Shown: positions 26,456 through 35,036, counted from the first letter of the stretch. The stretch: 64,000 nucleotides of DNA from Staphylococcus nepalensis (GCF_014635045.1 NZ_BMCF01000003.1:186001-250000); one strand, 5' to 3'. Made by a program: numbers and translations. The notes: generated from the sequence alone by a model not told the origin.

Positions 26456-26971
26456 TTGAAAAATGTGCTTCAATACACAATTTTAGGTTTATTAAACCAT
26501 CAAGCTTTAACAGGGTACGAAATTTATAAATCATTCAGTGAGGTTATAGGGGAGATTTGGTCTGCCAAACATAGCCAAATATATAATGAACTAAAAAAAC
26601 TTTTGGAATCTGAACATATTTTTATTTCAGATGTAGATGAAACGAGTAAGGTAACAAAAAAAATATATCGTATTACGCCGTTAGGTCAGAAAACCTTATA
26701 CCATTGGATTGAAACAGCAGATGAGGAAGAAAATAATAAAGACCCTTTTGCAATTAAAGTTTACTTCTATGATTATTTAAAGGCTGAAGAGAAGAAAAAT
26801 CTTTTAGTAAGTAAGCAAACATATAAGTTAGAAAAACTGAGTTACTTAGAGTCGATTTTTAAAAGTCTTGATTCTACTAAAGATGCTCAACATATTCGTA
26901 TAGTGAAAAAGGCAATACTTCGTGAACAAGCTTATATTGATTGGTTAGATTTTTGTTTGAGTGATATATAA
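26456..26971 (+). CDS. padR: PadR-family repressor of padC
   Basis: This 171-residue regulator has an N-terminal winged helix (LQYTILGLLNHQALTGYEIYKSFSEVIGEIWSAKHSQIYNELKKL) and a C-terminal helical dimerisation domain (PadR_C, about residues 85-170). It would repress padC and be released by phenolic acids. The start chosen is the TTG at 26456, with GGGAG 8-9 nt upstream; the family-conserved sequence begins there. Longer in-frame starts overlap the promoter. Confidence 0.88.
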   Translation: MKNVLQYTILGLLNHQALTGYEIYKSFSEVIGEIWSAKHSQIYNELKKLLESEHIFISDVDETSKVTKKIYRITPLGQKTLYHWIETADEEENNKDPFAIKVYFYDYLKAEEKKNLLVSKQTYKLEKLSYLESIFKSLDSTKDAQHIRIVKKAILREQAYIDWLDFCLSDI

Positions 26972-27022
26972 ATTAAAAAGAAAGACTTGAGCTTATATAT
27001 GTGTACCCAAAATAAAAATAGG

Positions 27023-27061
27023 GCAGCAATCAATTTTAGAAACATTGGATTACTGCCTTGC
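27023..27061. terminator. Hairpin between padR and the lysozyme gene
   Basis: GGCAG-AATC pairs with GATT-CTGCC around a 17-nt loop. The T-run is weak. Confidence 0.5.
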
Positions 27062-27115
27062 TTCTTATATGTTGTGGATGTTTTTATAACACATTGTGCA
27101 GTTATTTTAAAACAC

Positions 27116-27913
27116 TTATGATGTGAACCATGATGTATCTACACCAGGGCCAGTATAATTTGCATCTACATTTTGATTTAATTCAGGTGATGCGTAGCTA
27201 TCTGTATATTGCCATAACACATGTTCTTGAGTTGGTTGTCCTGGATTATAATTAGCTATCCAATAGCCATCATATTGACCAACAGATTCCGAAGCATGTT
27301 CTTTCATAAAGTTTTCATAAGAATAGAATAAGATTTTTTTATCACCAGCAAGGCTGCGCATTTCATCATACCATGCGGAAGTACTTTCTTCTGTCGTGCC
27401 AGATGTTACGGTGTTTTCTTCAAAGTCATTAATATAAAAGCTAGCCTTAGGTGCTCGGTTATATAATGTTTGTGCTTCATATCGTGCGTCCTCTGGATTT
27501 TCATACATGCTGTAGGAATAAACACCGAAATCTAAGTTATATTTATCTAACAAATTTGAATTGTGTTCTAATGTAGCGTCAACTTTTTCGGATCCGTATT
27601 GGGCGCGAATAATAATAAAGTCGTAATTTGATTTTAAGTCTTTTACTTGTTGAGCTGTTAGGTCACCTTGCCATTCTGATATATCTAAGACGCGTTCTCC
27701 AGCAGCTGTTGTGCCAGCTTCAGAACGAAAACTACTTTCAGGTTTTTCTTTTTGAGCTTTTTCTGGATGTTCGTCAAGGTATTTTTGGTATCCGTAGCCC
27801 ATTGTGCCTTTTTGGTTAGCTGTATCTTCAGCTGCATGTGCAGCATTCAAAGTCATTGTAGTTGCAAATAGAATACTAATTGATAAAAACCCTTTTCTGA
27901 TTATTGAACTCAT
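27116..27913 (-). CDS. Secreted GH25 lysozyme
   Basis: This 265-residue exported protein has a signal peptide (MSSIIRKGFLSISILFATTMTLNAAHA, cleavage after AHA), a short charged linker and a GH25 muramidase domain from about residue 74. VLDISEWQGDL carries the first catalytic Asp, YDFIIIRAQYG is the second strand, ASFYINDFEEN carries the Asp-x-Glu pair, and HVLWQYTDSY is the penultimate strand. GH25 enzymes cleave beta-1,4 bonds between MurNAc and GlcNAc. No cell-wall-binding domain is present. It is monocistronic with AAGGAGA before the ATG. Confidence 0.85.
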   Translation of the reverse strand: MSSIIRKGFLSISILFATTMTLNAAHAAEDTANQKGTMGYGYQKYLDEHPEKAQKEKPESSFRSEAGTTAAGERVLDISEWQGDLTAQQVKDLKSNYDFIIIRAQYGSEKVDATLEHNSNLLDKYNLDFGVYSYSMYENPEDARYEAQTLYNRAPKASFYINDFEENTVTSGTTEESTSAWYDEMRSLAGDKKILFYSYENFMKEHASESVGQYDGYWIANYNPGQPTQEHVLWQYTDSYASPELNQNVDANYTGPGVDTSWFTS

Positions 27914-28207
27914 ATAAATCTCCTTTTTAAATATAGAATGATGTAAATAATGTAAGCGTTTTTTGCTACAAGAACATATAAAACAAGAACATATTTGACA
28001 TGCTAGTAGAATTAAAATTATTTATCAAGTTTGTCTCAAGTGATTTTTAATTATATAAATAAGAAATTTTTATAAAATATAAATGGGGTTCATGATTTAA
28101 AGTATGCGTTTATTGTGATTTTGGAATTTCATTAAATGTACTCGTATTTCTAGATGTTTCATATGAAACATTCAATAAAAAATATACGTTTGAACGTCTG
28201 TTAATCA
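27914..28207. other. Intergenic upstream of rpsF, nothing recognised
   Basis: Very AT-rich divergent promoter region with no supported gene. Confidence 0.4.
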
Positions 28208-28236
28208 TTGTAAAATGTAAAGGCGTGTGCTATAAT
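28208..28236 (+). promoter_or_regulatory. rpsF operon promoter
   Basis: TTGTAA, a 17-bp spacer and a consensus TATAAT precede the rpsF leader by about 30 bp. Confidence 0.7.
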
Positions 28237-28263
28237 TCTTGATTGTGAGTAATGAAAATTATT

Positions 28264-28306
28264 CCTTGCTTACCACATTAGATGGTGAGCCGTATAGACC
28301 ACAAGG
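28264..28306 (+). promoter_or_regulatory. S6:S18 ribosomal-protein leader (autoregulatory RNA)
   Basis: An outer stem CCTTG/CAAGG encloses a hairpin CTTACCA/TGGTGAG, immediately followed by the unpaired CCG (28290-28292) that the S6:S18 complex recognises. The outer stem overlaps the rpsF ribosome site AAGGAGG, so binding of the S6:S18 complex would shut off translation. Confidence 0.65.
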
Positions 28307-28320
28307 AGGTGCAATTATAA

Positions 28321-28626
28321 ATGAGAACATATGAAGTTATGTACATCGTTCGTCCAAACATTGAAGAAGATGCTAAAAAAGCTGTTGTTGATCGTTTCAA
28401 CGGTATCTTAGCTTCTCACGGATCAGAGGTTTTAGAAACTAAAGATTGGGGCAAACGTCGTTTAGCTTATGAAATTAATGATTTCAGTGAAGGTTACTAC
28501 AATATCGTACGTATCCAAACTGAAGATAACGAAGCTACTGACGAATTCCAACGTTTAGCTAAAATTACAGATGATATCATCCGTTATATCGTAATTCGTG
28601 AAGACGAAGATAAGACAAGAAAATAA
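28321..28626 (+). CDS. rpsF: 30S ribosomal protein S6
   Basis: This 101-residue protein has the S6 fold and sequence ([35 protein letters not shown]). It binds 16S rRNA with S18 and starts the conserved rpsF-ssb-rpsR operon. The ribosome site is AAGGAGGTG. With S18 it should bind its own leader. Confidence 0.97.
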   Translation: MRTYEVMYIVRPNIEEDAKKAVVDRFNGILASHGSEVLETKDWGKRRLAYEINDFSEGYYNIVRIQTEDNEATDEFQRLAKITDDIIRYIVIREDEDKTRK

Positions 28627-28644
28627 TAAATGGGGGTCGTTTAA

Positions 28645-29151
28645 ATGATAAATAGAGTTGTTTTAGTCGGTCGTTTAACGAAAGATCCAGAATATAGAAC
28701 AACACCCTCAGGCGTGAGTGTTGCGACTTTTACTCTAGCGGTAAATCGTACGTTTACAAATGCGCAAGGGGAACGCGAAGCTGATTTCATTAACTGCGTT
28801 GTTTTTAGAAAACAAGCAGAAAATGTAAGCAACTACTTATTCAAAGGTAGTTTAGCTGGCGTTGACGGTCGCATTCAATCACGTAGCTATGAAAACCAAG
28901 AAGGTCGTCGTATATTTGTGACTGAAGTTGTCTGTGATAGTGTTCAATTCCTTGAACCTAAAAACCAAAATCAGCGTCATGCTCAAGAAGGAAATAATAA
29001 TTTCCAAAACTTTGGTGGACAACAATCTGGACAAAACACGTCTTCTTATCAAAATAATAACAATAATTCATCAAATCATAATCAATCAAACAACCCATTT
29101 GCGAACGCAAACGGACCTATTGATATTAGTGATGATGATTTACCATTCTAA
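28645..29151 (+). CDS. ssb: Single-stranded DNA-binding protein
   Basis: This 168-residue SSB has an N-terminal OB fold ([35 protein letters not shown]), a Gln/Asn-rich disordered linker (about residues 110-155) and the acidic tip DDDLPF that recruits replication and repair proteins. It lies 18 bp downstream of rpsF in the conserved operon. It is the chromosomal, essential copy by context. Confidence 0.96.
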   Translation: MINRVVLVGRLTKDPEYRTTPSGVSVATFTLAVNRTFTNAQGEREADFINCVVFRKQAENVSNYLFKGSLAGVDGRIQSRSYENQEGRRIFVTEVVCDSVQFLEPKNQNQRHAQEGNNNFQNFGGQQSGQNTSSYQNNNNNSSNHNQSNNPFANANGPIDISDDDLPF

Positions 29152-29200
29152 TTATAGTGAACATATAAAATATAAAATTTTTTAAAAGGAGGCAGTTACC

Positions 29201-29443
29201 ATGGCAGGTGGACCAAGAAGAGGCGGACGTCGTCGTAAAAAGGTTTGTTATTTCACAGCAAATGGCATTACACATATCGACTATAAAGATACAGAATTAT
29301 TAAAACGTTTTATCTCAGAACGCGGTAAAATTTTACCACGTCGTGTAACAGGTACTTCAGCTAAATACCAACGTATGTTAACTTTAGCTATTAAACGTGC
29401 ACGTCATATGGCATTATTACCATATGTTAAAGAAGAACAATAA
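29201..29443 (+). CDS. rpsR: 30S ribosomal protein S18
   Basis: This 80-residue basic protein is S18 ([63 protein letters not shown]). A single Cys is present, so it is not the paired-CxxC zinc form. It has a strong AAAGGAGG site and is the last gene of the operon. Confidence 0.97.
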   Translation: MAGGPRRGGRRRKKVCYFTANGITHIDYKDTELLKRFISERGKILPRRVTGTSAKYQRMLTLAIKRARHMALLPYVKEEQ

Positions 29444-29459
29444 TAAATATTGTATCTGT

Positions 29460-29492
29460 AAACCTCGTAGGCAGAAAGCTTACGAGGTTTTT
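29460..29492 (+). terminator. Terminator of the rpsF-ssb-rpsR operon
   Basis: AACCTCGTA and TACGAGGTT form the stem, followed by T5. Confidence 0.88.
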
Positions 29493-29572
29493 GTATTGTC
29501 ATTATTTTATAATGCGGACGAAGTAACTTAAATATTGTGTTATAGTTTAGTAGAAAAAATATCAATTTAAGA

Positions 29573-29601
29573 TTTACATTCTTACTAATGCGTTTTATAA
29601 T
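29573..29601 (+). promoter_or_regulatory. Promoter of the candidate small RNA
   Basis: TTTACA, an exact 17-bp spacer and consensus TATAAT. No open reading frame follows within the next 110 bp. Confidence 0.75.
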
Positions 29602-29607
29602 GTACTT

Positions 29608-29717
29608 TGCATGCCCTCGGGTGTGCGAAAATGAGGAGATGGGTTTTCTGTGTGCCCTTGGGTATGCAGAAGATTCATAACTCCCGTTATAAAGGCCCCT
29701 TTAATTAGGGGTCTTTT
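29608..29717 (+). ncRNA. Candidate small RNA with two CCC/GGG hairpins and own promoter/terminator
   Basis: The predicted transcript of about 110 nt begins just after the promoter. Its first hairpin is GCATGCCC/GGGTGTGC (29609-29626), its second CTGTGTGCCC/GGGTATGCAG (29648-29669). The first arm of hairpin 1 can instead pair with the last arm of hairpin 2, and the inner arms with each other, making one long stem. Between them is a GAGGAGATGGG segment, after them an unpaired CUCCCG, and a terminator (GGCCCC/GGGGTC with T6) closes it. An exposed UCCC-type motif is common in staphylococcal sRNAs that bind ribosome sites. I cannot match it to a named RNA. Confidence 0.68.
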
Positions 29718-29835
29718 TTATTTAGCATTTTATAGCTATTTACGAATTAAAAGTATATATGGTATTGTATTTTCATGTTGATTATCGCAATATTCGTGTA
29801 TCTTAAAATTTATAGTTAAGAAGGAGATTATTCAT

Positions 29836-30090
29836 ATGAGTTTTATAATAATGATTATTGTCGGTGGTTTGATCGGCTGGATTGCAGGTGCTATTGTAGG
29901 TAAAGATATCCCAGGAGGCATCATTGGAAACATTATTGCTGGACTTATCGGTTCAGCTATAGGAAGCAGATTATTAGGTACTTGGGGACCAGTATGGGGC
30001 GGCGTCCCAATCTTCCCAGCGCTTATCGGCGCTATCGTACTTATTTTTGTAGTTTCACTTATTGTTGGGGCACTTAAAAAGAATAAATAA
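29836..30090 (+). CDS. GlsB/YeaQ/YmgE-family membrane stress protein
   Basis: This 84-residue, three-helix protein has the glycine-rich pattern of the transglycosylase-associated family (GGLIGWIAGAIVGKDIPGGIIGNIIAGLIGSAIGSRLLGTWGP). In firmicutes such proteins anchor Asp23/Gls24 stress proteins at the membrane. The ribosome site is AAGGAGAT. No Asp23 gene is adjacent. Confidence 0.85.
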   Translation: MSFIIMIIVGGLIGWIAGAIVGKDIPGGIIGNIIAGLIGSAIGSRLLGTWGPVWGGVPIFPALIGAIVLIFVVSLIVGALKKNK

Positions 30091-30225
30091 AGACACAATA
30101 TAATGGAAAGCCAATGAATGATACAACAATTTCTTAATATAACGGGTAGAAAATGATGAACAATTGTAAAAAGCGTTGCGGTAATCAACGACCATCTCTA
30201 ATTTTAAATTTAAAGGTGGCTTATT

Positions 30226-30756
30226 ATGATTAATATCATTTCCGCCATTGGTTCTATAGGAACATTTATAATGGCATTGTTTTATTTTGTTTCAGTTTCG
30301 ATTCAATTATATCAAATGAAAATCACATTTATTCCTGCTTTAGGGTTTAATCAGATTCTACTTTCTCTAGATAAAGATAACCAATTACAAATGATTAATA
30401 CAAGCGCTGATTCTCTTAATCATCAAGACTATTTAAAGATGTATAATTTAGGAGGCGGCGCAGCTAAAGACATTAAGATTGAAATTTTGTTAGATGAAGA
30501 TAGTGTAATTCAGAAAAAATATGTGAGTATTTTACCTAGTAAAGAAAGCTATTTGTTACCAATCAATAAAGATGTTTTCGATGAATTACAGTCTACGATT
30601 CAAAATAATGGTTATGAGTCTCATTTAAATATAAAAATTACTTATTACCATAATGTAAGTAGAAAAGAAAAAATGATTATGTTAAATGGTAAGCTAGATA
30701 GATTTAATACGTATGAAGAAAAAGCACTTTATGAATTACAATTTATTAATAAATAA
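30226..30756 (+). CDS. Membrane-anchored hypothetical protein, 176 aa
   Basis: A single N-terminal membrane helix (residues 4-27) is followed by a cytoplasmic-like domain of beta strands (FNQILLSLDKDNQLQMINTSADSL, YLKMYNLGGGAAKDIKIEILLDEDSVIQKKYVSILPSKESYLLPI). The motif NLGGGAAKDI is reminiscent of small membrane proteins that pair a single helix with an immunoglobulin-like sheet. I do not recognise a family. The start has AAAGGTGG before it. It is monocistronic, with a terminator at 30803. Confidence 0.65.
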   Translation: MINIISAIGSIGTFIMALFYFVSVSIQLYQMKITFIPALGFNQILLSLDKDNQLQMINTSADSLNHQDYLKMYNLGGGAAKDIKIEILLDEDSVIQKKYVSILPSKESYLLPINKDVFDELQSTIQNNGYESHLNIKITYYHNVSRKEKMIMLNGKLDRFNTYEEKALYELQFINK

Positions 30757-30802
30757 TAACTGATAAGTATATGCGTTTTTTTATGTAAATCATTTAATGG
30801 AC

Positions 30803-30846
30803 AACACTCATTTGCTAACTGATGACAGTTATGATGAGTGTTTTTT
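30803..30846 (+). terminator. Terminator after the hypothetical gene
   Basis: AACACTCAT and ATGAGTGTT form the stem around an AT-rich loop, followed by T6. Confidence 0.85.
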
Positions 30847-30915
30847 GTTATATTTTCTAACATTAATTTGCTGCTGGTTTACATTCAATATACAATAAGT
30901 GAGAGGTGATATTTT

Positions 30916-31404
30916 ATGATACGACATGCACAACAAACAGACTTACAAGCTATTTTAGCTATTTATAATGATGCGATTTTAAACACTACTGCAGTTTATA
31001 CATATGAACCAGTTACATTAGCAGAAAGAGAAGCGTGGTTTTATTCGAAATTAGAAAAAGCGGAACCTGTTTTTGTTTACATTAAAAACGGTAAAGTGGT
31101 TGGATTTGCAACATACGGACCATTTAGGAATTGGGTAGCATATCAATATACAGTGGAGCATTCTATTTACGTTGCTCCCGAAACACGTCATGAGGGTATT
31201 GCTTCCCAATTATTAACTAAATTAATTGATGAAATCACAAAAAATAATTTTAAAACAATCGTAGCAGGTATTGATGCTTCTAATGTTGGAAGTATAAAAC
31301 TTCATCAGAAATATGGTTTTGAAGCATGTGGGAATATAAAATGTGTTGGTTATAAATTTGAACAGTGGTTAGATTTAGCATTTTACCAATTAATACTAAA
31401 GTAA
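30916..31404 (+). CDS. GNAT acetyltransferase, phosphinothricin-acetyltransferase-like
   Basis: This 162-residue protein matches the PAT/Pat subfamily of GNAT enzymes: an N-terminal MIRHAQQTDLQAILAIYNDAILNTTAVYTYEPVTL, the acetyl-CoA-binding region EHSIYVAPETRHEGIASQLLTKLI (motif A, R/QxxGxG/A variant RHEGIA) and IAGIDASNVGSIKLHQKYGFE. Such enzymes acetylate amino acid-like toxins (phosphinothricin, methionine sulfoximine) or free amino acids. The start has GAGAGGTGA upstream. Confidence 0.85.
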   Translation: MIRHAQQTDLQAILAIYNDAILNTTAVYTYEPVTLAEREAWFYSKLEKAEPVFVYIKNGKVVGFATYGPFRNWVAYQYTVEHSIYVAPETRHEGIASQLLTKLIDEITKNNFKTIVAGIDASNVGSIKLHQKYGFEACGNIKCVGYKFEQWLDLAFYQLILK

Positions 31405-31547
31405 ATCATAAAGCATATAAGTAGAGAAATATGAACATAATGAATGATAAAATTCAATAGTATGGTTGCGTCATTTTTTTTATACATAAATGGAAATGTA
31501 TATGCGAATTGAAGCGGAATAGGCTTATCTTTATGATTAATAAGTAA

Positions 31548-31732
31548 TTAACGAATTAAATCATCAACTGTGGCCCCATGTATTTTAGCAAGTTTGAATG
31601 CCAAAGATCACGAAGAGTTGTATTGATTGTTTTCAATAGCATTAATAATTTGTCTAGATACATTCACGACTTGGTTTCATGTGAATTGAGAAATGCATTG
31701 CTTTGACGATAAACGTTAATTTTATTTTTGAT
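31548..31732 (-). pseudogene. Decayed small Xre-family regulator
   Basis: Reading the minus strand, NVSRQIINAIENNQYNSS, a TGA, then SLAFKLAKIHGATVDDLIR to a TAA at 31548 reproduces the second half of the 60-70 residue Xre regulators (VSRQTIxxIExxxYxPSLxLAFKIAxxF). The first half (KINVYRQSNAFLNSHETKS) lies in another frame. At least one frameshift and one nonsense change are present. It lies immediately downstream of the membrane-protein gene, the usual partner of such regulators. Confidence 0.7.
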
Positions 31733-32068
31733 TTAATGGCCTTTTGACATATATTTACGTCTAATATAGAAATAGTTCATAATAGCTAATGAGAACATAA
31801 TGAATATCATAGTTATTTCTGGATAGTTTCCAAATAGACTATGATTAAAATCCCACACATTTAATAAGCGCATGATAAGAATAAATAACAAACTATATAC
31901 ACTCCATACGCAGGTTCTTGCTAAAACCGCTAAAAACATTTTTCTTTGGCTCTCGTCAAATTGATCGTTTGGGTGGTCAGTTAGCTCTGAAGGTAAAAAT
32001 TTATGAGACAAGACGTTCCAACTAGCTGAAAACAATAGAACTACAATAAAAATAATTAAATATTTCAT
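31733..32068 (-). CDS. Small membrane protein, former partner of an Xre regulator
   Basis: This 111-residue protein has three hydrophobic helices (residues 3-19, 48-68 and about 80-105) and a hydrophilic segment HKFLPSELTDHPNDQFDESQRKMF. The layout is that of DUF2178/YozG-partner-type small membrane proteins, but I do not assign a family. The ATG at 32068 follows GAGGTG; the GTG at 32077 overlaps that site. The regulator gene directly downstream is broken, so control of this gene has probably changed. Confidence 0.6.
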   Translation of the reverse strand: MKYLIIFIVVLLFSASWNVLSHKFLPSELTDHPNDQFDESQRKMFLAVLARTCVWSVYSLLFILIMRLLNVWDFNHSLFGNYPEITMIFIMFSLAIMNYFYIRRKYMSKGH

Positions 32069-32299
32069 ATATGACACCTCGAAATTAAAATAGGTTTAAC
32101 GTATCATTAACATAAAAAAATATTGCGTAATATGTCAAATCTTTTTAACATTATCTATAGTCAATTTGAAATGTAAGAACCTGGTTATTTTAGTTTATAA
32201 AATGGGTATGAATAAATAAGCAGTGTAACTTATTCGTAAGGATATATTAAGGTGAATATTACTGAATAAGCGCATTTTTAATGATTTGGGGTGTTCGTG

Positions 32300-32488
32300 A
32301 TGTCTGTACTGATTTTGTTATTTCATGTAATCTGTTTAATCATTGTGGTAAGCGCTGGTATTGTAGCAATAAAAGAGTTTAAAAAACCTATGAATAAGCG
32401 GAACCAAAGGAAAATTGACTCAATATTAGTATTAGTGCTCATAGTGGCTTTAGTCGCGATTTTATCAAGTGTTTTTACAGATATATAA
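32300..32488 (+). CDS. Small membrane protein, 62 aa
   Basis: Two hydrophobic helices (VLILLFHVICLIIVVSAGIVAI and SILVLVLIVALVAILSSVF) are separated by a basic loop (KEFKKPMNKRNQRK). The ATG at 32300 has TTGGGGTG 7 nt upstream. A terminator (AAGTCG-ACTC/GAGT-CGGCTT, 32492-32525) follows directly. No family is recognised. Confidence 0.55.
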   Translation: MSVLILLFHVICLIIVVSAGIVAIKEFKKPMNKRNQRKIDSILVLVLIVALVAILSSVFTDI

Positions 32489-32491
32489 TCA

Positions 32492-32525
32492 AAGTCGTTA
32501 CTCGAAATGAGTAGCGGCTTTTTTG
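32492..32525 (+). terminator. Terminator after the 62-aa gene
   Basis: An imperfect AAGTCGTTACTC/GAGTAGCGGCTT stem with a GAAA-type loop and T6. Confidence 0.75.
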
Positions 32526-32687
32526 TAAATAATTAAAATATAATTTTTGTTATTATAATGAGCCAAATAAAATAACATTTTGTAAATGTTTCAAAATTAA
32601 TATAGAATAAATTAAAGAGGTTTTGAAAATGAATTTTTTGAAATCGACATGTAATATGATTCAAATTTTAACTAGGGAGATGTTGTT

Positions 32688-34001
32688 ATGAAATTTAGGT
32701 TTGGTGTTTCACTATTATTGGTTTCTAGCTTGCTACTTTCGCAAACGGCGATGGCTGCCCAAGATAATAATGAACAAAACACAGATAAAAGCAATAAGCA
32801 AAATAGAGAGGACACCAGCAAAGCGATTGATTATGAAGAAGCTCAAAAAATGAGCCCACAACAATTGAAAAATGCACTGACACCAGAAGATTTAAAATTA
32901 CATAATAAAGTTGCAGAACATAATAGTACAGAGATGAGAAGTTTTGCTGCAAATCGTGCTTATCAAGATGTGAATACATATATAGCAAATAATAATATTA
33001 AGCCAGCGAAGATTGTTCAAGATACTAGAATAAATAATTTGCCACAGTATAGTTATAAGTCTGGCAAATACATTGGTGTAGTTATTCATGAAACGGCTAA
33101 TCCAAATAGCACGATTGATGGTGAAGTGAATTATATGTACAACAATTACAATAGTGCATTTGTTCACGCATACGCGAGTAGTGATAAAATTATTCAAACT
33201 GCCCCAAGCCAATATTTAGCTTGGGGGGCTGGCGCAAACGCGAACCCTTATTTTTATCAAATCGAATTAACAAGGTCTAATACATTTGATGAATTCGCTA
33301 AATCTGTAAATAACCAGGCCTATTTAACAGCAAAAATGTTGAAAGCTAATGGTTTACAACCTTCTCTTGCAGATAACAACCAAGGTACAGGGACAATTAT
33401 TAGTCATAATGCTGTAAGTCAGTATTGGGGTGGCACAAACCATACGGATCCTATTGGTTATTTTAGTCAATGGGGATATGACATGAACCAATTTTACAGT
33501 TTAGTGCAAAAACATTATAAATCTCTTTCAGGTGACGATAGTGATGATGCTATTACTGGCAGCACATACAAAGTGACAAAAGGAGATACGCTTTACAGTA
33601 TTTCAAGACGAAGTGGTGTTTCAATTGATAATATAAAAAAATGGAATAACTTAAGTAGTAACAATTTAACTGTGGGGCAAGTATTGAAGTTGAAAAATCC
33701 CGAAACACCGAGTGATTCGATTACTGGCGATACACACAAGGTAGTCGAGGGAGATACACTTTATAATATTTCGAAAAGAAGTAAAGTGAGTGTAGATAAT
33801 ATAAAAAAATGGAATAACTTAAAATCAAATCATATTAGTAAAGGGCAAACTTTATACTTAGTTAAAACACACACTGTTAAAAAGGGAGATACGCTCTACA
33901 GCATTGCTAAAAAGCAAGGGACGAGTGTAGAAAAAATTAAAAAGGATAATAAATTAACGTCGAATAGTTTGAAAATAGGACAAATTTTAAAAATCAAATA
34001 A
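32688..34001 (+). CDS. Secreted N-acetylmuramoyl-L-alanine amidase with three LysM repeats
   Basis: This 437-residue protein has a signal peptide ending in TAMA-A (about residue 23), a polar linker and an Amidase_2 domain (about residues 110-270). Zinc ligands are expected in VVIHETAN, HAYA and NHTDPIGYF. Three LysM domains follow (from about residues 292, 347 and 392, each starting V.KGDTLYSI or VEGDTLYNI). It would bind peptidoglycan through LysM and split stem peptides from MurNAc, as in daughter-cell separation. The amidase domain resembles that of staphylococcal Atl. The start has AGGGAGATG. Single gene, own terminator. Confidence 0.9.
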   Translation: MKFRFGVSLLLVSSLLLSQTAMAAQDNNEQNTDKSNKQNREDTSKAIDYEEAQKMSPQQLKNALTPEDLKLHNKVAEHNSTEMRSFAANRAYQDVNTYIANNNIKPAKIVQDTRINNLPQYSYKSGKYIGVVIHETANPNSTIDGEVNYMYNNYNSAFVHAYASSDKIIQTAPSQYLAWGAGANANPYFYQIELTRSNTFDEFAKSVNNQAYLTAKMLKANGLQPSLADNNQGTGTIISHNAVSQYWGGTNHTDPIGYFSQWGYDMNQFYSLVQKHYKSLSGDDSDDAITGSTYKVTKGDTLYSISRRSGVSIDNIKKWNNLSSNNLTVGQVLKLKNPETPSDSITGDTHKVVEGDTLYNISKRSKVSVDNIKKWNNLKSNHISKGQTLYLVKTHTVKKGDTLYSIAKKQGTSVEKIKKDNKLTSNSLKIGQILKIK

Positions 34002-34018
34002 AAATTGCTACTGTCAAT

Positions 34019-34048
34019 AAGGCCGAACATTTATAATGTCTCGGCCTT
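34019..34048 (+). terminator. Terminator of the amidase gene
   Basis: AAGGCCGA and TCGGCCTT with a 14-nt loop. Confidence 0.8.
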
Positions 34049-34327
34049 CAATATAATTTAGAATATGTGTATTTGAAATAGAAATAGTCCTTATATAAGC
34101 GTTTTACCTTCTATATTCAGTCTGTTCTAATCTTGTGTTAGTACTGTTTTTCTCTTTTTATTAAAGTTGTGGAATGTATCATGTCGTGTTAAATTAACTC
34201 TACGCATAGAAATTGAGAGACTAATATATACATTATTTCAAATATTAAAACGTAGGTGTCTAAGTTCAGAGAGTATGATTTAGAAAGATATCAAAATAAT
34301 TAATATTGATATCGTAGGGGCATGTTT
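34049..34327. other. Intergenic, nothing recognised
   Basis: No gene or strong structure is apparent. Confidence 0.4.
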
Positions 34328-34525
34328 ATGAAATATTTTAATCATTATTTTACGTTATTATATGCGTTTTTATTGATAGGGTCTATTTACCTTATTTTTG
34401 AATATACAAATTTAAAATCGTTTGAAGGCAAGGGATTTTGGATTTATATTATATATATGATATTTGGTGTGTTGATTGGAATAATGAACCGTAGGTATCG
34501 TATCAAAAAGGACAAACATCAATAA
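34328..34525 (+). CDS. Small two-helix membrane protein, 65 aa
   Basis: MKYFNHYFTLLYAFLLIGSIYLIFEYTNL forms the first membrane helix and GFWIYIIYMIFGVLIGIMNRRYRIKK the second, ending in a basic tail. The ATG at 34328 is 7 nt from GGGG, whereas the ATG at 34322 is too close. I recognise no family. Confidence 0.5.
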   Translation: MKYFNHYFTLLYAFLLIGSIYLIFEYTNLKSFEGKGFWIYIIYMIFGVLIGIMNRRYRIKKDKHQ

Positions 34526-34664
34526 AAAAATAAATGAACTTCATTTAATGATAGCCAAAAATGAACAAGTGTATGAGTTTATGATTCAATCACACATATA
34601 GAGCACTTTATTTAGTTATAAAATATAAATCAAAAGATAATTATAAAACTTGAGGTGAAATGCT

Positions 34665-34901
34665 ATGTTAACAAAAGGAATTAAACATCCACGTGTTAAA
34701 TTATTATTTGATTTTATTGGAATTCTGTCTGCAATTGGCGTGTTGATTATTGTATTTATAAATAGTTACGTGGGTAATCATTCTGGGAATTTTAAATTAG
34801 GCTTCGACGTGTATGGTACAGATATGATTATAATGAATATCTTCTTATTAATTACGGTGGTGTGTGCAGTGATGTCTATTATTTTAAAAAGCATAAAATG
34901 A
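34665..34901 (+). CDS. Small two-helix membrane protein, 78 aa
   Basis: Two hydrophobic segments (LLFDFIGILSAIGVLIIVFINSYVG and MIIMNIFLLITVVCAVMSIIL) flank a short outside loop with FDVYGTD. The ribosome site is TTGAGGTG, 8 nt before the ATG. It may belong with the preceding small gene 140 bp upstream, but their order of transcription is not clear. No family is recognised. Confidence 0.55.
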   Translation: MLTKGIKHPRVKLLFDFIGILSAIGVLIIVFINSYVGNHSGNFKLGFDVYGTDMIIMNIFLLITVVCAVMSIILKSIK

Positions 34902-35001
34902 TATTGGTAGTGTAGTAATCGTTAAATGCTTTAGATAAATGGTACACCATTTGAAAGATGCGTTATAGTGGGTATTTCGTTAAATAGTTTGTAGAATAAG
35001 A

Positions 35002-35036
35002 AGAGCCTGGGGGAGCAATATGTGCCCCAGGCTTTC
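35002..35036 (+). terminator. Terminator, stem AGCCTGGGG/CCCCAGGCT
   Basis: A perfect 9-bp stem around a 12-nt loop, followed by TTTC. Confidence 0.8.

Noticed and set aside
29832-30188. Antisense proline-rich frame opposite the GlsB-type gene
   Set aside because: Composition is that of the complement of a Gly-rich membrane protein; no start signal.
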